This document shows, in pieces, positions 32,685-40,870 of a DNA stretch of 64,000 nucleotides. Every line of letters starts with the position of its first letter. The first letter of the stretch is position 1. This DNA comes from an uncultured Clostridium sp. (lineage in GTDB: Bacteria; Bacillota; Clostridia; Lachnospirales; Lachnospiraceae), in assembly GCA_946553025.1 (NCBI GenBank), contig CAMNRM010000012.1, positions 1 to 64,000 on the forward strand. Direction: 5' to 3'. Below the pieces are notes generated by a model. The model had not been told where the DNA came from. It saw only the letters and a list, made by a program, of their open reading frames with translations, and searched no databases. Both the position numbers and the translations under genes were made by a program.

Positions 32685-35600
32685 AATTAGAATTAGTGAA
32701 TAAGAAGGTAGTTAGTTCGATTGGTATTGGTATTCTTGCCTTTATCACTTCTGCCACACCTGTTTTGGCAGCGGGAAGTGATGCCATCGAAGCAGGGGAA
32801 AAGAAAGAAGAAGCAACCGTTAAAGAAAGTGAAGCGAAAGAAACCGAGAAAACAAGCCAAAATAAAGAAGTAAGTGATAAGTTATCTGAGGCAAAAGATT
32901 CTATTCAAGAGGCAAAAGAATCGGTAAAAGAGGAGAAACAGGAATCGAATCAGCCAGATGTATCGAATGGAGATAAAGCCGAATCAAATCCGTCAGAAGA
33001 ATCATCAAAAGAAGACAGTTCGTCAGGGGATGCGTCAAAAGAAGACAATTCGTCAAGAGATGGATTAAAGGAAGATGGTTCATCAGAAGATACATCAAAA
33101 GGAAATGAAACGGTTTCCGGTTCATCTGAAGATGCATCGAAAGAAGACGAAGGCACGTTGAATCAGCCAGAAAATGCATTAAAGGAAGAGGAAGGTACAA
33201 AAACTCAGCCAGAAGAAACATCAAAAGAGGATAAATCCGATGTAAATTCGTCAGAAGAAACATCAAAGGAAAACAAAGCTGAGTTGATTGCTGCCGAAGA
33301 TGTGCAGAAGGAAGCGGAAACGGAATTAGATAACGCAGATAATACATTGAAAGAAACTGAGGCTGCGCCAAATCTGTCAGAGAATACCTCGAAAGAAGAA
33401 AGTTCTTTGTCAAACCAGCCGGAAGATACATTGGGGAATGATGAAACAGAATCAAGTCAGCCAGAAGATACACCTGAGAAAACAGAAATCGAAGTTAATC
33501 CGACAGAAACCGAGGGTAAGACAGAAAATAATTCGGATGTAAAAGATGTGCTTACGGATACGCAGGATACGATTCAAAATGCAGAAGATCAGGTAGAAGA
33601 TGGAAATAAGGACAACCAGACAGAAATTATGGATTCCCTGGCTCAGGCAGAAGAAGCGATTGGAAATCTGCAGGGAATGGTTACAGAATTAGATAATCTG
33701 AATCAGGAAGCAGCAGATGCAAAGGACAACTTAGAAGACATTTTAGCCGATGACGAACGGGGTACTTTAGGAATTGTTGTGGAAAATATTTCCAACGCAA
33801 AAGACACGGCAAATAAGGTTGTTGAATCCACAAATAAAGATGCAGAAACAGCAAAGGAAAATGCAGACAGTGCAGAAAAAGCACAAGCGATTACTTATGA
33901 GAGCAGTGCGGCGGCACAGGCTGCAAAAGAACAGGCACAAGCAGATGCAGAAGCAGCACAGAAAGCACTGGAATCTGCTCAGGCTGCGAATAAAACTGCC
34001 CAGGAAAGTGTGTCTATGGCAGAAACTTCCCTTAAGATTCTGGAAGAACAGAAGGATAAAGCAGATAAGGCTTTTGAAGATGCCAAGGATAAGGTGAAAG
34101 CTGCCCAGGATAAGCTGAACCAGATTCTTGCAGAGAATAAGATCGGTGAAGGTTATGACGGGGATGCTAAGGACGCGATAGACGCTGCGAAGGCTGCATT
34201 AGATAAAGCAAATAAAGATAAAGAAGATGCCGAGGAAAAGGCTAAAGAAGCGCAGGAAAAAGCGTCAAGTGCGAAAGATGAGTTAGTTATTGCAAATGAT
34301 AAATTGGATAACGCACAAAAGATGCTGGATGGATTGAAAGAAGAGAAGCAGCAGGCAGATGCTGACTTAAAAGCTAAAGAAGAAGCATTAGAGGCTGCAA
34401 AAGAAAAAGAAGAAGCGCTGCAGAAAGAATATGAGGACAAAACAGAAGCTGAGAATAAGGCCAAAGAGAAGTTAGAAGAGGCGAAAAAAGAACAGGAAGA
34501 AGCAGATAAAATAGCTGAGGATGCCGCTAAAAATAAAGAAAGTGCAGAGCAGGCAGTTGAAGAAGCTGATATTAAGGTAACGAAAGCTGAAGAAGCCAAG
34601 AAAAACGCAGAACAGGCAGTAGAGAATGCAGAGCAGGCTGCAAAGAATGCAAATAAAAAAGTAGAAGAAGCCGAAGATGCTAAAAAAGCAGCAGATTCTG
34701 AGGCAGAGAATGCTAAAAAAGAGGCAGAAGAAGCTAAAAAGCTGGCTGAGGAGGCCGCAAAAAAGGCTGAACAAGCAGCTATAGAAGCAAGTAAAGATGA
34801 AACTGCGGCTGAAACGGCGAAAAAGGAAGCGGACGAGGCAGAAAAAGCTGCAAAGGAGGCAGAAGAGAAAAAGGCATCTGCAGAGAAAGATGTAGAAAAA
34901 GCAATAGCAGAAGTAGAAAAGGCAAAGGAAGAAGCAGAAGCCGCAAAAGTGGAAATAGAAAAGGCAAAGGAAGAAGCAGAAGCCGCAAAAGTGGAAATAG
35001 AAAAGGCAAAGGAAGAAGCAGAAGCCGCAGAAGCTGCAAAAGAAGCTGCGAAGAAAGAAGCAGAAGCTGCAGAGGAGGCTCAAAAAGCCACAGAAGAGGC
35101 AGCTACGAAGGCTCAGAACGAGTTTAATGCAGCTAAAAATGAAACCCTTGAAACTTTATTTGAAACCGCCAAGACACAGCAGGATGCAGCTCAGATTGCC
35201 TTTGAAAATTGGCAGAAAAATAAAAATGATGATACATGGGAAGCATATCATAAAGCTTCAGATGAACTGGCAAATACATTAATTCAATATACATTCTTGC
35301 AGGGAAATACAGAAGACCTGAAAGATATTACATTTGGAGGATGGGTTTCTGAACAGAAAGATAATAACTATGTCCTGATAACTTATAAGAAAGATGGGGT
35401 AGAGCAGAAAGAATATTTTGACTATGTAATGAATGATGAGAGTGATGGAAGGATTACACTTGTCAAAAAATCTCCAATTTATCAAGCTGATGGAAAACCT
35501 GAATTAGTTGTGACACATGAAAATGGAGAGGCAATTTATAAGTTGGGAAATCAAGTAATTGATTCTTCATGTTTTACTGGAGATGCGGAATTAGGATATA

Positions 35601-38062
35601 AGGTAAAGGCAGATATTGAGGTTACAACAGAAACCTATACATATTCACCAGGAGCATTTGGTTGGATTAAAAATACTGTAGAAGCTGTTACAAAATATGG
35701 AATAACCACTTACTATAAGGTAGAAAATGGTAAGAGAACAAAAGTGGAAGTAAAATTCGATGAGAATGGTAATCTTCATAAGGTTGAAGGAGTAATTTGT
35801 CATAAAGTATCCAGTTTTACAGAAACGAAAACAGAATTTTTAGAAGCTGAATATAAGGCTACTGGCACATTTGAAGGTAAAGGTCAGGACTATCTGTCCG
35901 AAGATATGTTTAATAATGGTTCCGACGAGTACCAGCAGAAGACAAATGAATTAAGAGATAAAGCGGCAGAAGCCAATAAAGCTAAAGAAAAAGCTGATCA
36001 AAAAGTACAAGAAGCAGCTGGAAATAAGGCCGAAGCAGATAAAGCCAGCGATGCTGCAAATCAAAACCTTCAGAATGCGACAGATCGTCAAATAGCTGCA
36101 GATGCTGCTAAGGAAAAGGCAGAGGAAGATGTTAAAAATGCAACCGAAAAGAAAGAAGCTGCAGATGCTGCTAAGATAGAAGCAGAACAGGAAGCTGAAG
36201 AAGCTAAAGCAGAAGCAGAAGCAAAGGCTGAGGATGCGAAAAATAAAGCTGAGGAAGCAAAAAGAGCAGCAGAAAAGGCAGAAGAAACAAAGAAATTGGC
36301 AGATGCAACTGAAACCGCTAAAAAGATAGCGGAAGAAAAATATCAACAGGCTCAGAAAGCAGCAGATAAAGCAGCAGAAGAGCAAAAAAAGGCAGAACAG
36401 AACCTGGCTGATGCTCAAAAGGCGGCAGGCGAAGCTGCTGAGAAACAGAAAGAAGCAGAGGATAAATTAACCAAAGCTAAAGATGCAGAAGCTGAAGCAA
36501 AGAAAGAAAAAGAAAAGGCAGATGAAACATTAGCAAATGCTCAAGAAACGGCAAAGGAAGCAGCAGATAAGAAGGATAAGGCAGATAAAGAATTAACAGA
36601 AGCGCAGAATACGGCAGATGCAGCAAAAGAAAATAAGAAAAAGGCAGAAAAAGACCTTAGCGAGGCTCAGGAAGCGATAAAAAGGGCAGAGGAAGAAAAA
36701 GCAGAAGCAGAACGGGAAGCAGAACAGTTAAAAGAAGATATTTCTTATGCAGAGGATGTCAAAGCAGAGAGTGAAAAAACGGTAAACGATTTGCTAAATA
36801 TTATTGAAAATGCAAAGGATGCAAATGAAAAAGCAGAGAATGCAGGAAATATCAGTGATTCTGTTCTGGAGGCATATAAGAAGGTGATTGAAGCTGTTGA
36901 AGCCCTTTCGACATTAACTGCACAGAAAGATGTAGATGAAAACGCATATCAGGCATTTGTGCAAACATATAATCAGGCTGTTTCTGATTACCAGGAAGCA
37001 CTTACAGCGAAAGGAATTTCTGATGCTATTTTACTTGAGATTGAAGATGCAGCTGAACGTGCCCGTATAGCAGCTGATGCAGTATTTGCCTATAATACCA
37101 CAACAAATCCAGGAACAGATGAACCGGGAGAAAACGAACCAGGAACAGGCACTGATACGGAAACGGGTGGAACAGGTTCTGACACGGAAACAGGCGGAAC
37201 AGGTTCTGACACGGAAACGGGTGGAACAGGTTCTGACACGGAAACAGGCGGAACAGGTTCTGACACGGAAACAGGTGGAACAGGTTCTGATACGGAAACG
37301 GGTGGAACAGGTTCTGACACGGAAACAGGCGGAACAGGTTCTGACACGGAAACAGGCGGAACAGGTTCTGATACGGAAACGGGTGGAACAGGTTCTGACA
37401 CGGAAACAGGTGGAACAGGTTCTGGTTCAGGAGCAGGCGGAACGGGTTCTGGAAGTAGTGGAACAGGCTCAGGTTCCAGTTCTGGTGGTTCAGGTTCTGG
37501 TGGCTCTCGTGGAACGGGAATTTCCGGTAGAGTTTCTGGCGGTTCTACCAATGAAGGAACAGATGTTGTGGAGATTGATGCTGAAGAAGTACCGTTAGCA
37601 CAAGTGCCGCAGCCAGAAGTTACAGATGTAGAAGCTGTCAATGAGGAGAACCCATCCGTATTACCGGGGAATGCTCCCGTCCTTTTGGCAAATGCAGGTA
37701 ATGGTTTCAGAATAACAAGAAATACAAGGGCAGAAGATAATGAAGTTACGCCCAAAGCGCTTGCCAAAGCAGTTGAAGAAGAGGTAGAAGCAGAGGTAAT
37801 TGATGAGCAGGATGTTCCATTGGCAGAAATGAAGGAAGATACTGCTGCAGATGAAAACCTGAAAGCGATTGAGGATAAAGACAGTACAGATGAAGTTCAG
37901 GATATAAAAGATGAAGAAGTACCTTTGGCTGATTTTGCATCTGCACAGGAGAGGATGTCCTGGTGGTGGTGGCTGCTGATTGCCTTATTTGGTGCAACAG
38001 GGGTTGAGATGTACAGAAGGCATAAGAAAAAATTAGCAGAACAAAATAGAACGGAAAATTAA
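32681..38062 (+). CDS. Giant coiled-coil surface protein
   Basis: Predicted wall or membrane-anchored protein of 1793 residues. The ATG at 32681 overlaps the PilZ stop. Residues 1-31 are a signal peptide (ends PVLAAG). Residues about 35-300 are acidic low-complexity Ser/Glu/Asp/Thr. Residues about 370-820 are Ala/Glu/Lys-rich coiled coil, including three near-identical 14-residue units. Residues about 826-1085 form a non-coiled, beta-rich segment (ITFGGWVSEQKDNNYVLI and following), then coiled coil to about 1400. Residues about 1490-1580 hold ten GSDTETGGT-type repeats. The tail has three V-P-L-A motifs (EEVPLA, QDVPLA, EEVPLA), a tryptophan-rich membrane segment MSWWWWLLIALFGATG and a basic end. 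No LPxTG is present. The shape suggests an extended adhesin or stalk; ligand unknown. Confidence 0.8.
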   Translation: MKLELVNKKVVSSIGIGILAFITSATPVLAAGSDAIEAGEKKEEATVKESEAKETEKTSQNKEVSDKLSEAKDSIQEAKESVKEEKQESNQPDVSNGDKAESNPSEESSKEDSSSGDASKEDNSSRDGLKEDGSSEDTSKGNETVSGSSEDASKEDEGTLNQPENALKEEEGTKTQPEETSKEDKSDVNSSEETSKENKAELIAAEDVQKEAETELDNADNTLKETEAAPNLSENTSKEESSLSNQPEDTLGNDETESSQPEDTPEKTEIEVNPTETEGKTENNSDVKDVLTDTQDTIQNAEDQVEDGNKDNQTEIMDSLAQAEEAIGNLQGMVTELDNLNQEAADAKDNLEDILADDERGTLGIVVENISNAKDTANKVVESTNKDAETAKENADSAEKAQAITYESSAAAQAAKEQAQADAEAAQKALESAQAANKTAQESVSMAETSLKILEEQKDKADKAFEDAKDKVKAAQDKLNQILAENKIGEGYDGDAKDAIDAAKAALDKANKDKEDAEEKAKEAQEKASSAKDELVIANDKLDNAQKMLDGLKEEKQQADADLKAKEEALEAAKEKEEALQKEYEDKTEAENKAKEKLEEAKKEQEEADKIAEDAAKNKESAEQAVEEADIKVTKAEEAKKNAEQAVENAEQAAKNANKKVEEAEDAKKAADSEAENAKKEAEEAKKLAEEAAKKAEQAAIEASKDETAAETAKKEADEAEKAAKEAEEKKASAEKDVEKAIAEVEKAKEEAEAAKVEIEKAKEEAEAAKVEIEKAKEEAEAAEAAKEAAKKEAEAAEEAQKATEEAATKAQNEFNAAKNETLETLFETAKTQQDAAQIAFENWQKNKNDDTWEAYHKASDELANTLIQYTFLQGNTEDLKDITFGGWVSEQKDNNYVLITYKKDGVEQKEYFDYVMNDESDGRITLVKKSPIYQADGKPELVVTHENGEAIYKLGNQVIDSSCFTGDAELGYKVKADIEVTTETYTYSPGAFGWIKNTVEAVTKYGITTYYKVENGKRTKVEVKFDENGNLHKVEGVICHKVSSFTETKTEFLEAEYKATGTFEGKGQDYLSEDMFNNGSDEYQQKTNELRDKAAEANKAKEKADQKVQEAAGNKAEADKASDAANQNLQNATDRQIAADAAKEKAEEDVKNATEKKEAADAAKIEAEQEAEEAKAEAEAKAEDAKNKAEEAKRAAEKAEETKKLADATETAKKIAEEKYQQAQKAADKAAEEQKKAEQNLADAQKAAGEAAEKQKEAEDKLTKAKDAEAEAKKEKEKADETLANAQETAKEAADKKDKADKELTEAQNTADAAKENKKKAEKDLSEAQEAIKRAEEEKAEAEREAEQLKEDISYAEDVKAESEKTVNDLLNIIENAKDANEKAENAGNISDSVLEAYKKVIEAVEALSTLTAQKDVDENAYQAFVQTYNQAVSDYQEALTAKGISDAILLEIEDAAERARIAADAVFAYNTTTNPGTDEPGENEPGTGTDTETGGTGSDTETGGTGSDTETGGTGSDTETGGTGSDTETGGTGSDTETGGTGSDTETGGTGSDTETGGTGSDTETGGTGSDTETGGTGSGSGAGGTGSGSSGTGSGSSSGGSGSGGSRGTGISGRVSGGSTNEGTDVVEIDAEEVPLAQVPQPEVTDVEAVNEENPSVLPGNAPVLLANAGNGFRITRNTRAEDNEVTPKALAKAVEEEVEAEVIDEQDVPLAEMKEDTAADENLKAIEDKDSTDEVQDIKDEEVPLADFASAQERMSWWWWLLIALFGATGVEMYRRHKKKLAEQNRTEN
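34916..35030 (+). repeat. 42-base tandem repeats inside coiled coil
   Basis: Three copies starting at 34916, 34958 and 35000 encode EKAKEEAEAAKVEI-type 14-residue units (two heptads each), identical over most of their length. Confidence 0.9.
37148..37417 (+). repeat. Ten 27-base tandem repeats
   Basis: Ten units encode TDTETGGTG or GSDTETGGT. The copies differ only at synonymous wobble positions (GAC/GAT, ACA/ACG, GGC/GGT), so length variation by slippage or recombination is likely. Confidence 0.95.
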
Positions 38063-38076
38063 AAATTATTAAGTAA

Positions 38077-38114
38077 AATAGCGGGAAGGAGATGCTGCCT
38101 TCCCGCTATTTCAT
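38077..38114 (+). terminator. Rho-independent terminator
   Basis: ATAGCGGGAAGG pairs with CCTTCCCGCTAT around a short loop, followed by TTTC. It ends the surface-protein operon. Confidence 0.85.
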
Positions 38115-38141
38115 ATACTTTGTTAGAAAGTATTGTTTGGC

Positions 38142-38170
38142 TTGACACATTTATTTATTATCTATACAAT
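38142..38170 (+). promoter_or_regulatory. Sigma-A promoter of Uma2 gene 1
   Basis: TTGACA at 38142-38147 and TACAAT at 38165-38170, 17-base spacer. The downstream GGCATTATA resembles that of the promoter at 39601. Confidence 0.75.
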
Positions 38171-38250
38171 GGCATTATAAGATCACGAAAATTGATAAGT
38201 CATATGAAATAATAGAAGGTTAATAAATTGACAGGAGAGGAGTTGCCGGG

Positions 38251-38799
38251 ATGGAGTTAAAAGAGAATAAAGAGTATTGCTCCGATGACTATTGGGGGCT
38301 GCCGGAGGGAGAGCGGGCAGAATTAATTCATGGGCAGTTTTATGCCATGGCACCTCCGGGATTTCTCCATCAGAAGCTGGTAATGGAGATTTCGGCGGCA
38401 ATCCATCGGTTTATTAAGGAGAAACACGGGAACTGTGAGGTGATACCGGCACCTTTTGCCGTAAATTTGGATCAAGAAGATAAAAATTGGGTAGAACCGG
38501 ATATTTCTGTGATTTGTGATAAGGAAAAAATAACCGAGAGAGGGTGTGTCGGGGCTCCGGATTTGATTATCGAAGTGGTTTCGCCATCAACAAGGAAAGC
38601 GGATTATTGTACGAAATATATGCTTTATGCTGAAAGCGGAGTAAAGGAATACTGGATTGTTGATCCGAAAAGGCAGACAACGATGATTTATCGCTTTATG
38701 GAAGATTTTGCTCCGGTGATTTACCCGTTTGCGGCAGAAATGGAATCTGTTGTACTGCCGGGGCTTTTGGTATGCATCAGGAAAATGTTGGAAGGATAG
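38251..38799 (+). CDS. Uma2-family nuclease-fold protein 1
   Basis: Predicted cytoplasmic protein of 182 residues; ATG at 38251 after GGAGAGGAG. It belongs to the Uma2 (DUF820) family with a PD-(D/E)XK nuclease fold: the core is WVEPDISVICDKEKI, GAPDLIIEVVSPSTR and KEYWIVDPKRQT, with the Asp and Glu-x-Val of the active site. The Lys of the motif is replaced by Ser-Pro-Ser-Thr in this family. Members are abundant in cyanobacteria and Lachnospiraceae; no cellular role is proven. A related gene lies on the opposite strand just downstream. Confidence 0.85.
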   Translation: MELKENKEYCSDDYWGLPEGERAELIHGQFYAMAPPGFLHQKLVMEISAAIHRFIKEKHGNCEVIPAPFAVNLDQEDKNWVEPDISVICDKEKITERGCVGAPDLIIEVVSPSTRKADYCTKYMLYAESGVKEYWIVDPKRQTTMIYRFMEDFAPVIYPFAAEMESVVLPGLLVCIRKMLEG

Positions 38800-38841
38800 A
38801 TGAAAATAAAAAACATTTGTTTCATAATAAAGATTAGAAAA

Positions 38842-38876
38842 GAGCGGGTAAGGATGAACATCTTCCCGCTTTTTTG
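38842..38876. terminator. Terminator between converging Uma2 genes
   Basis: AGCGGGTAAG pairs with CTTCCCGCT and is followed by TTTTTTG. Confidence 0.75.
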
Positions 38877-38889
38877 CTTATTTACTTAT

Positions 38890-39465
38890 TTATTCAGAAA
38901 AAACCTTATGAAGTTCGATAAAGCACCCATCAAGGATATTAACTTTTGCTACATCTTCCCGGCCATAGACTTCCTGGACATAGAAGAGATGGCTTTCATT
39001 TTGGGTCATAACACGAACGGTTTGATTTTCCGGATCGACAATCCAGTATTCCCGAACACCGGCTCTTTGATACAGGTTTAGTTTGATAAGCTGATCCATT
39101 CGCTGTGTGGAAGGGGAGAGCACTTCAATAACCAGATCCGGGGCACCCTTGCAGCCGCGTTTATCAATTTTATTTCGGTCACAGATAACAGAAATATCCG
39201 GTTCTACTACGGTATTTACCTGTTCGGGGGTATCTTTAGCCTGTTCAAAAAGCCGAACGCCGAAAGGTGCCGGGTAAACCTTACATGTTTTCCCTTCCAG
39301 AAAATTACCAAGCTGTCTTCCGATTTCAAAACAAATTTCCTGATGACGGCTGGATGGTGTTGCCATCATAAAAGCCTCGCCATTGATGATTTCGATAAGT
39401 TCATTTTCATTCCACGAGAGAAAGTCTGCAAATGTATACTGTGTTTTTTCTGCCAGGATAGCCAT
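38890..39465 (-). CDS. Uma2-family nuclease-fold protein 2
   Basis: 191 residues from the ATG at 39465, which follows GGAGGGAAACTTT; the longer frame from 39480 overlaps that Shine-Dalgarno. The Uma2 core is present: TVVEPDISVICDRNKI, GAPDLVIEVLSPSTQ and REYWIVDPENQT. It is a clear relative of the gene at 38251, and the two genes converge. The N-terminal LIEIINGEAFMMATPSSRHQ is typical of the family. Function unknown. Confidence 0.85.
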   Translation of the reverse strand: MAILAEKTQYTFADFLSWNENELIEIINGEAFMMATPSSRHQEICFEIGRQLGNFLEGKTCKVYPAPFGVRLFEQAKDTPEQVNTVVEPDISVICDRNKIDKRGCKGAPDLVIEVLSPSTQRMDQLIKLNLYQRAGVREYWIVDPENQTVRVMTQNESHLFYVQEVYGREDVAKVNILDGCFIELHKVFSE

Positions 39466-39519
39466 AAAGTTTCCCTCCAAATGTGTTTTTTATCTATAAA
39501 TATCTGCCTGATGATAAGC

Positions 39520-39549
39520 ATTATAACAAAGATGATTTTATTGTGTCAA
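39520..39549 (-). promoter_or_regulatory. Minus-strand promoter of Uma2 gene 2
   Basis: On the minus strand, TTGACA (39549-39544) and TATAAT (39525-39520) with an 18-base spacer. Confidence 0.75.
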
Positions 39550-39600
39550 TGCAGGTAAATCAATTATGGTGTTTTTTATTATCTTTTAGCTTTCCTTTGC

Positions 39601-39629
39601 TTGACATCCATGCTGCTTGTCTATACAAT
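39601..39629 (+). promoter_or_regulatory. Sigma-A promoter of the broken AAA/PD-(D/E)XK gene
   Basis: TTGACA at 39601-39606 and TACAAT at 39624-39629, 17-base spacer. CTATACAATG followed by a TTATA is shared with the promoter at 38142. Confidence 0.75.
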
Positions 39630-39662
39630 GACCTTATATCGGGAAAGGAGCGTGATCCCAAG

Positions 39663-40755
39663 ATGGGCATTTACCTGAATCCGCCAGCAGACGGTTTTAC
39701 AGATATTTTGAAAGACGGCTTTTATGTAGATAAGACCGGACTTATTACCTATACCAATCAGGTTATGGGAACTTCGCGGAAGCTGACCTGTTTTAGCCGG
39801 CCCCGGCGGTTTGGTAAGTCTTATGCAGCGCAGATGCTGGTTGCTTTTTATTCAAAGGGGGCAGATTCCAGGCATTTGTTCTACGGGCTGAGATCTGCCT
39901 GTCCGCCGGAGGAAACTTCAGGAAGCGTGTCGATGGTATGACGGATATGGATTTCACAGCCTGCGTCATGTCTATAGCCCTAATTCGGTGATGAAAGCGG
40001 TTATGAATCGTCGCTTTAACAATTATTGGACGCAGACCGAAACTTATGATGCTCTCATGGTTTATATTGACTTAAATTTTGATGGTCTGAAAGATGCGGT
40101 TGTGGATTTGCTCGGTGAAAATCGATGCAGGATTGATGTCGGTTCTTTTCAAAATGATATGACTTCCATGAAAAGCAGGGATGATGTACTGACCTTGCTG
40201 GTACACCTGGGCTATCTGGCTTATGATGCAGACCGGAGGGAGGTGTACATTCCCAATGAAGAAATCCGGGAAGAATTTCTTCGGGGAATCCGCAACGGAA
40301 GCAGAAAGGAACTGGTGAAAGCTGTGGAGCTTTCCGATAGGCTTCTGGATGCCACAATCCGTATGGACAGTGATACGGTTGCAGAGATCATTGAAGAGGC
40401 CCATCTGGCTTCTACGTCACCAAGATATTATAATAACGAACAGGCGCTTCGCTCGGTAGTGATCATGGCCTATCTTAGCTGTGTGGATCATTATGAGCAG
40501 TTTGAAGAACTGGCAAGCGGACGCGGATATGTGAATATCCTGTTCCTTCCCAGGAAGACCTCCGGGAAACCGGCTCTGCTGATTGAGCTTAAATGGAATA
40601 AGAGTGCAAAAGGTGCAGTAACCCAGATGCAGAACAAAGATTACAGCCAGTTTGCCAGAAAGCTGGGCTATGAACAAAAACTGCTTCTGGTGGGAATTAA
40701 TTACAGTACGAAGACGGGGAAGCATACATGTAAGATTAAGCAGTTCAGAGAGTAA
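39663..40755 (+). pseudogene. Broken AAA-like/PD-(D/E)XK nuclease gene
   Basis: Two frames together show one degraded gene. 39663-39941 encodes the start of an AAA-ATPase-like protein (GFTDILKDGFYVDKTGLITY, then SRPRRFGKSYAAQMLVAFY, a Walker-like loop) after a good Shine-Dalgarno GGAAAGGAG. The continuation is in a different frame: WYDGYGF at 39934, then YSPNSVMKAVMNRRFNNYW, and the C-terminal PD-(D/E)XK domain (PALLIELKWNKSAKGAVTQM) to 40755. Intact relatives have about 510-560 residues; here about 200 residues between YGLRSACPPEE and WYDGYGF are missing, with a frame change. Promoter, start and termini are intact, so the deletion appears recent. Such proteins are very common in gut anaerobes, with unknown role. 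Confidence 0.8.
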
Positions 40756-40802
40756 ATAGTAACCAAAATATTTGCAGATATTCGGATTTTTCGATAATAA
40801 TG

Positions 40803-40841
40803 TTGACTTTTCATATATGATGGATATACTATACAGTATAG
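40803..40841 (+). promoter_or_regulatory. Promoter and palindrome of the AbiL-like pair
   Basis: TTGACT at 40803-40808 and TATACT at 40825-40830, 16-base spacer. CTATAC-A-GTATAG at 40829-40841 is a perfect palindrome spanning the expected transcript start and may be an operator. Confidence 0.65.
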
Positions 40842-40870
40842 AAAAGTTTTGGCTTTGGAGGTGAGGGTTA

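Noticed and set aside
34472..35083. Cys/Phe-rich minus-strand open frame
   Set aside because: Antisense reading of the Ala/Glu/Lys coiled coil; composition is an artefact.
37090..37767. Minus-strand open frame rich in PVSVSEPVP repeats
   Set aside because: It is the antisense of the GSDTETGGT repeat array; no start signal.
37900..38062. LPxTG sorting signal at the end of the giant surface protein
   Set aside because: No LPxTG or close variant; only VPLA motifs before a hydrophobic helix.
38800..39081. Plus-strand open frame of 93 codons
   Set aside because: Runs through a terminator and is antisense to the second Uma2 gene.
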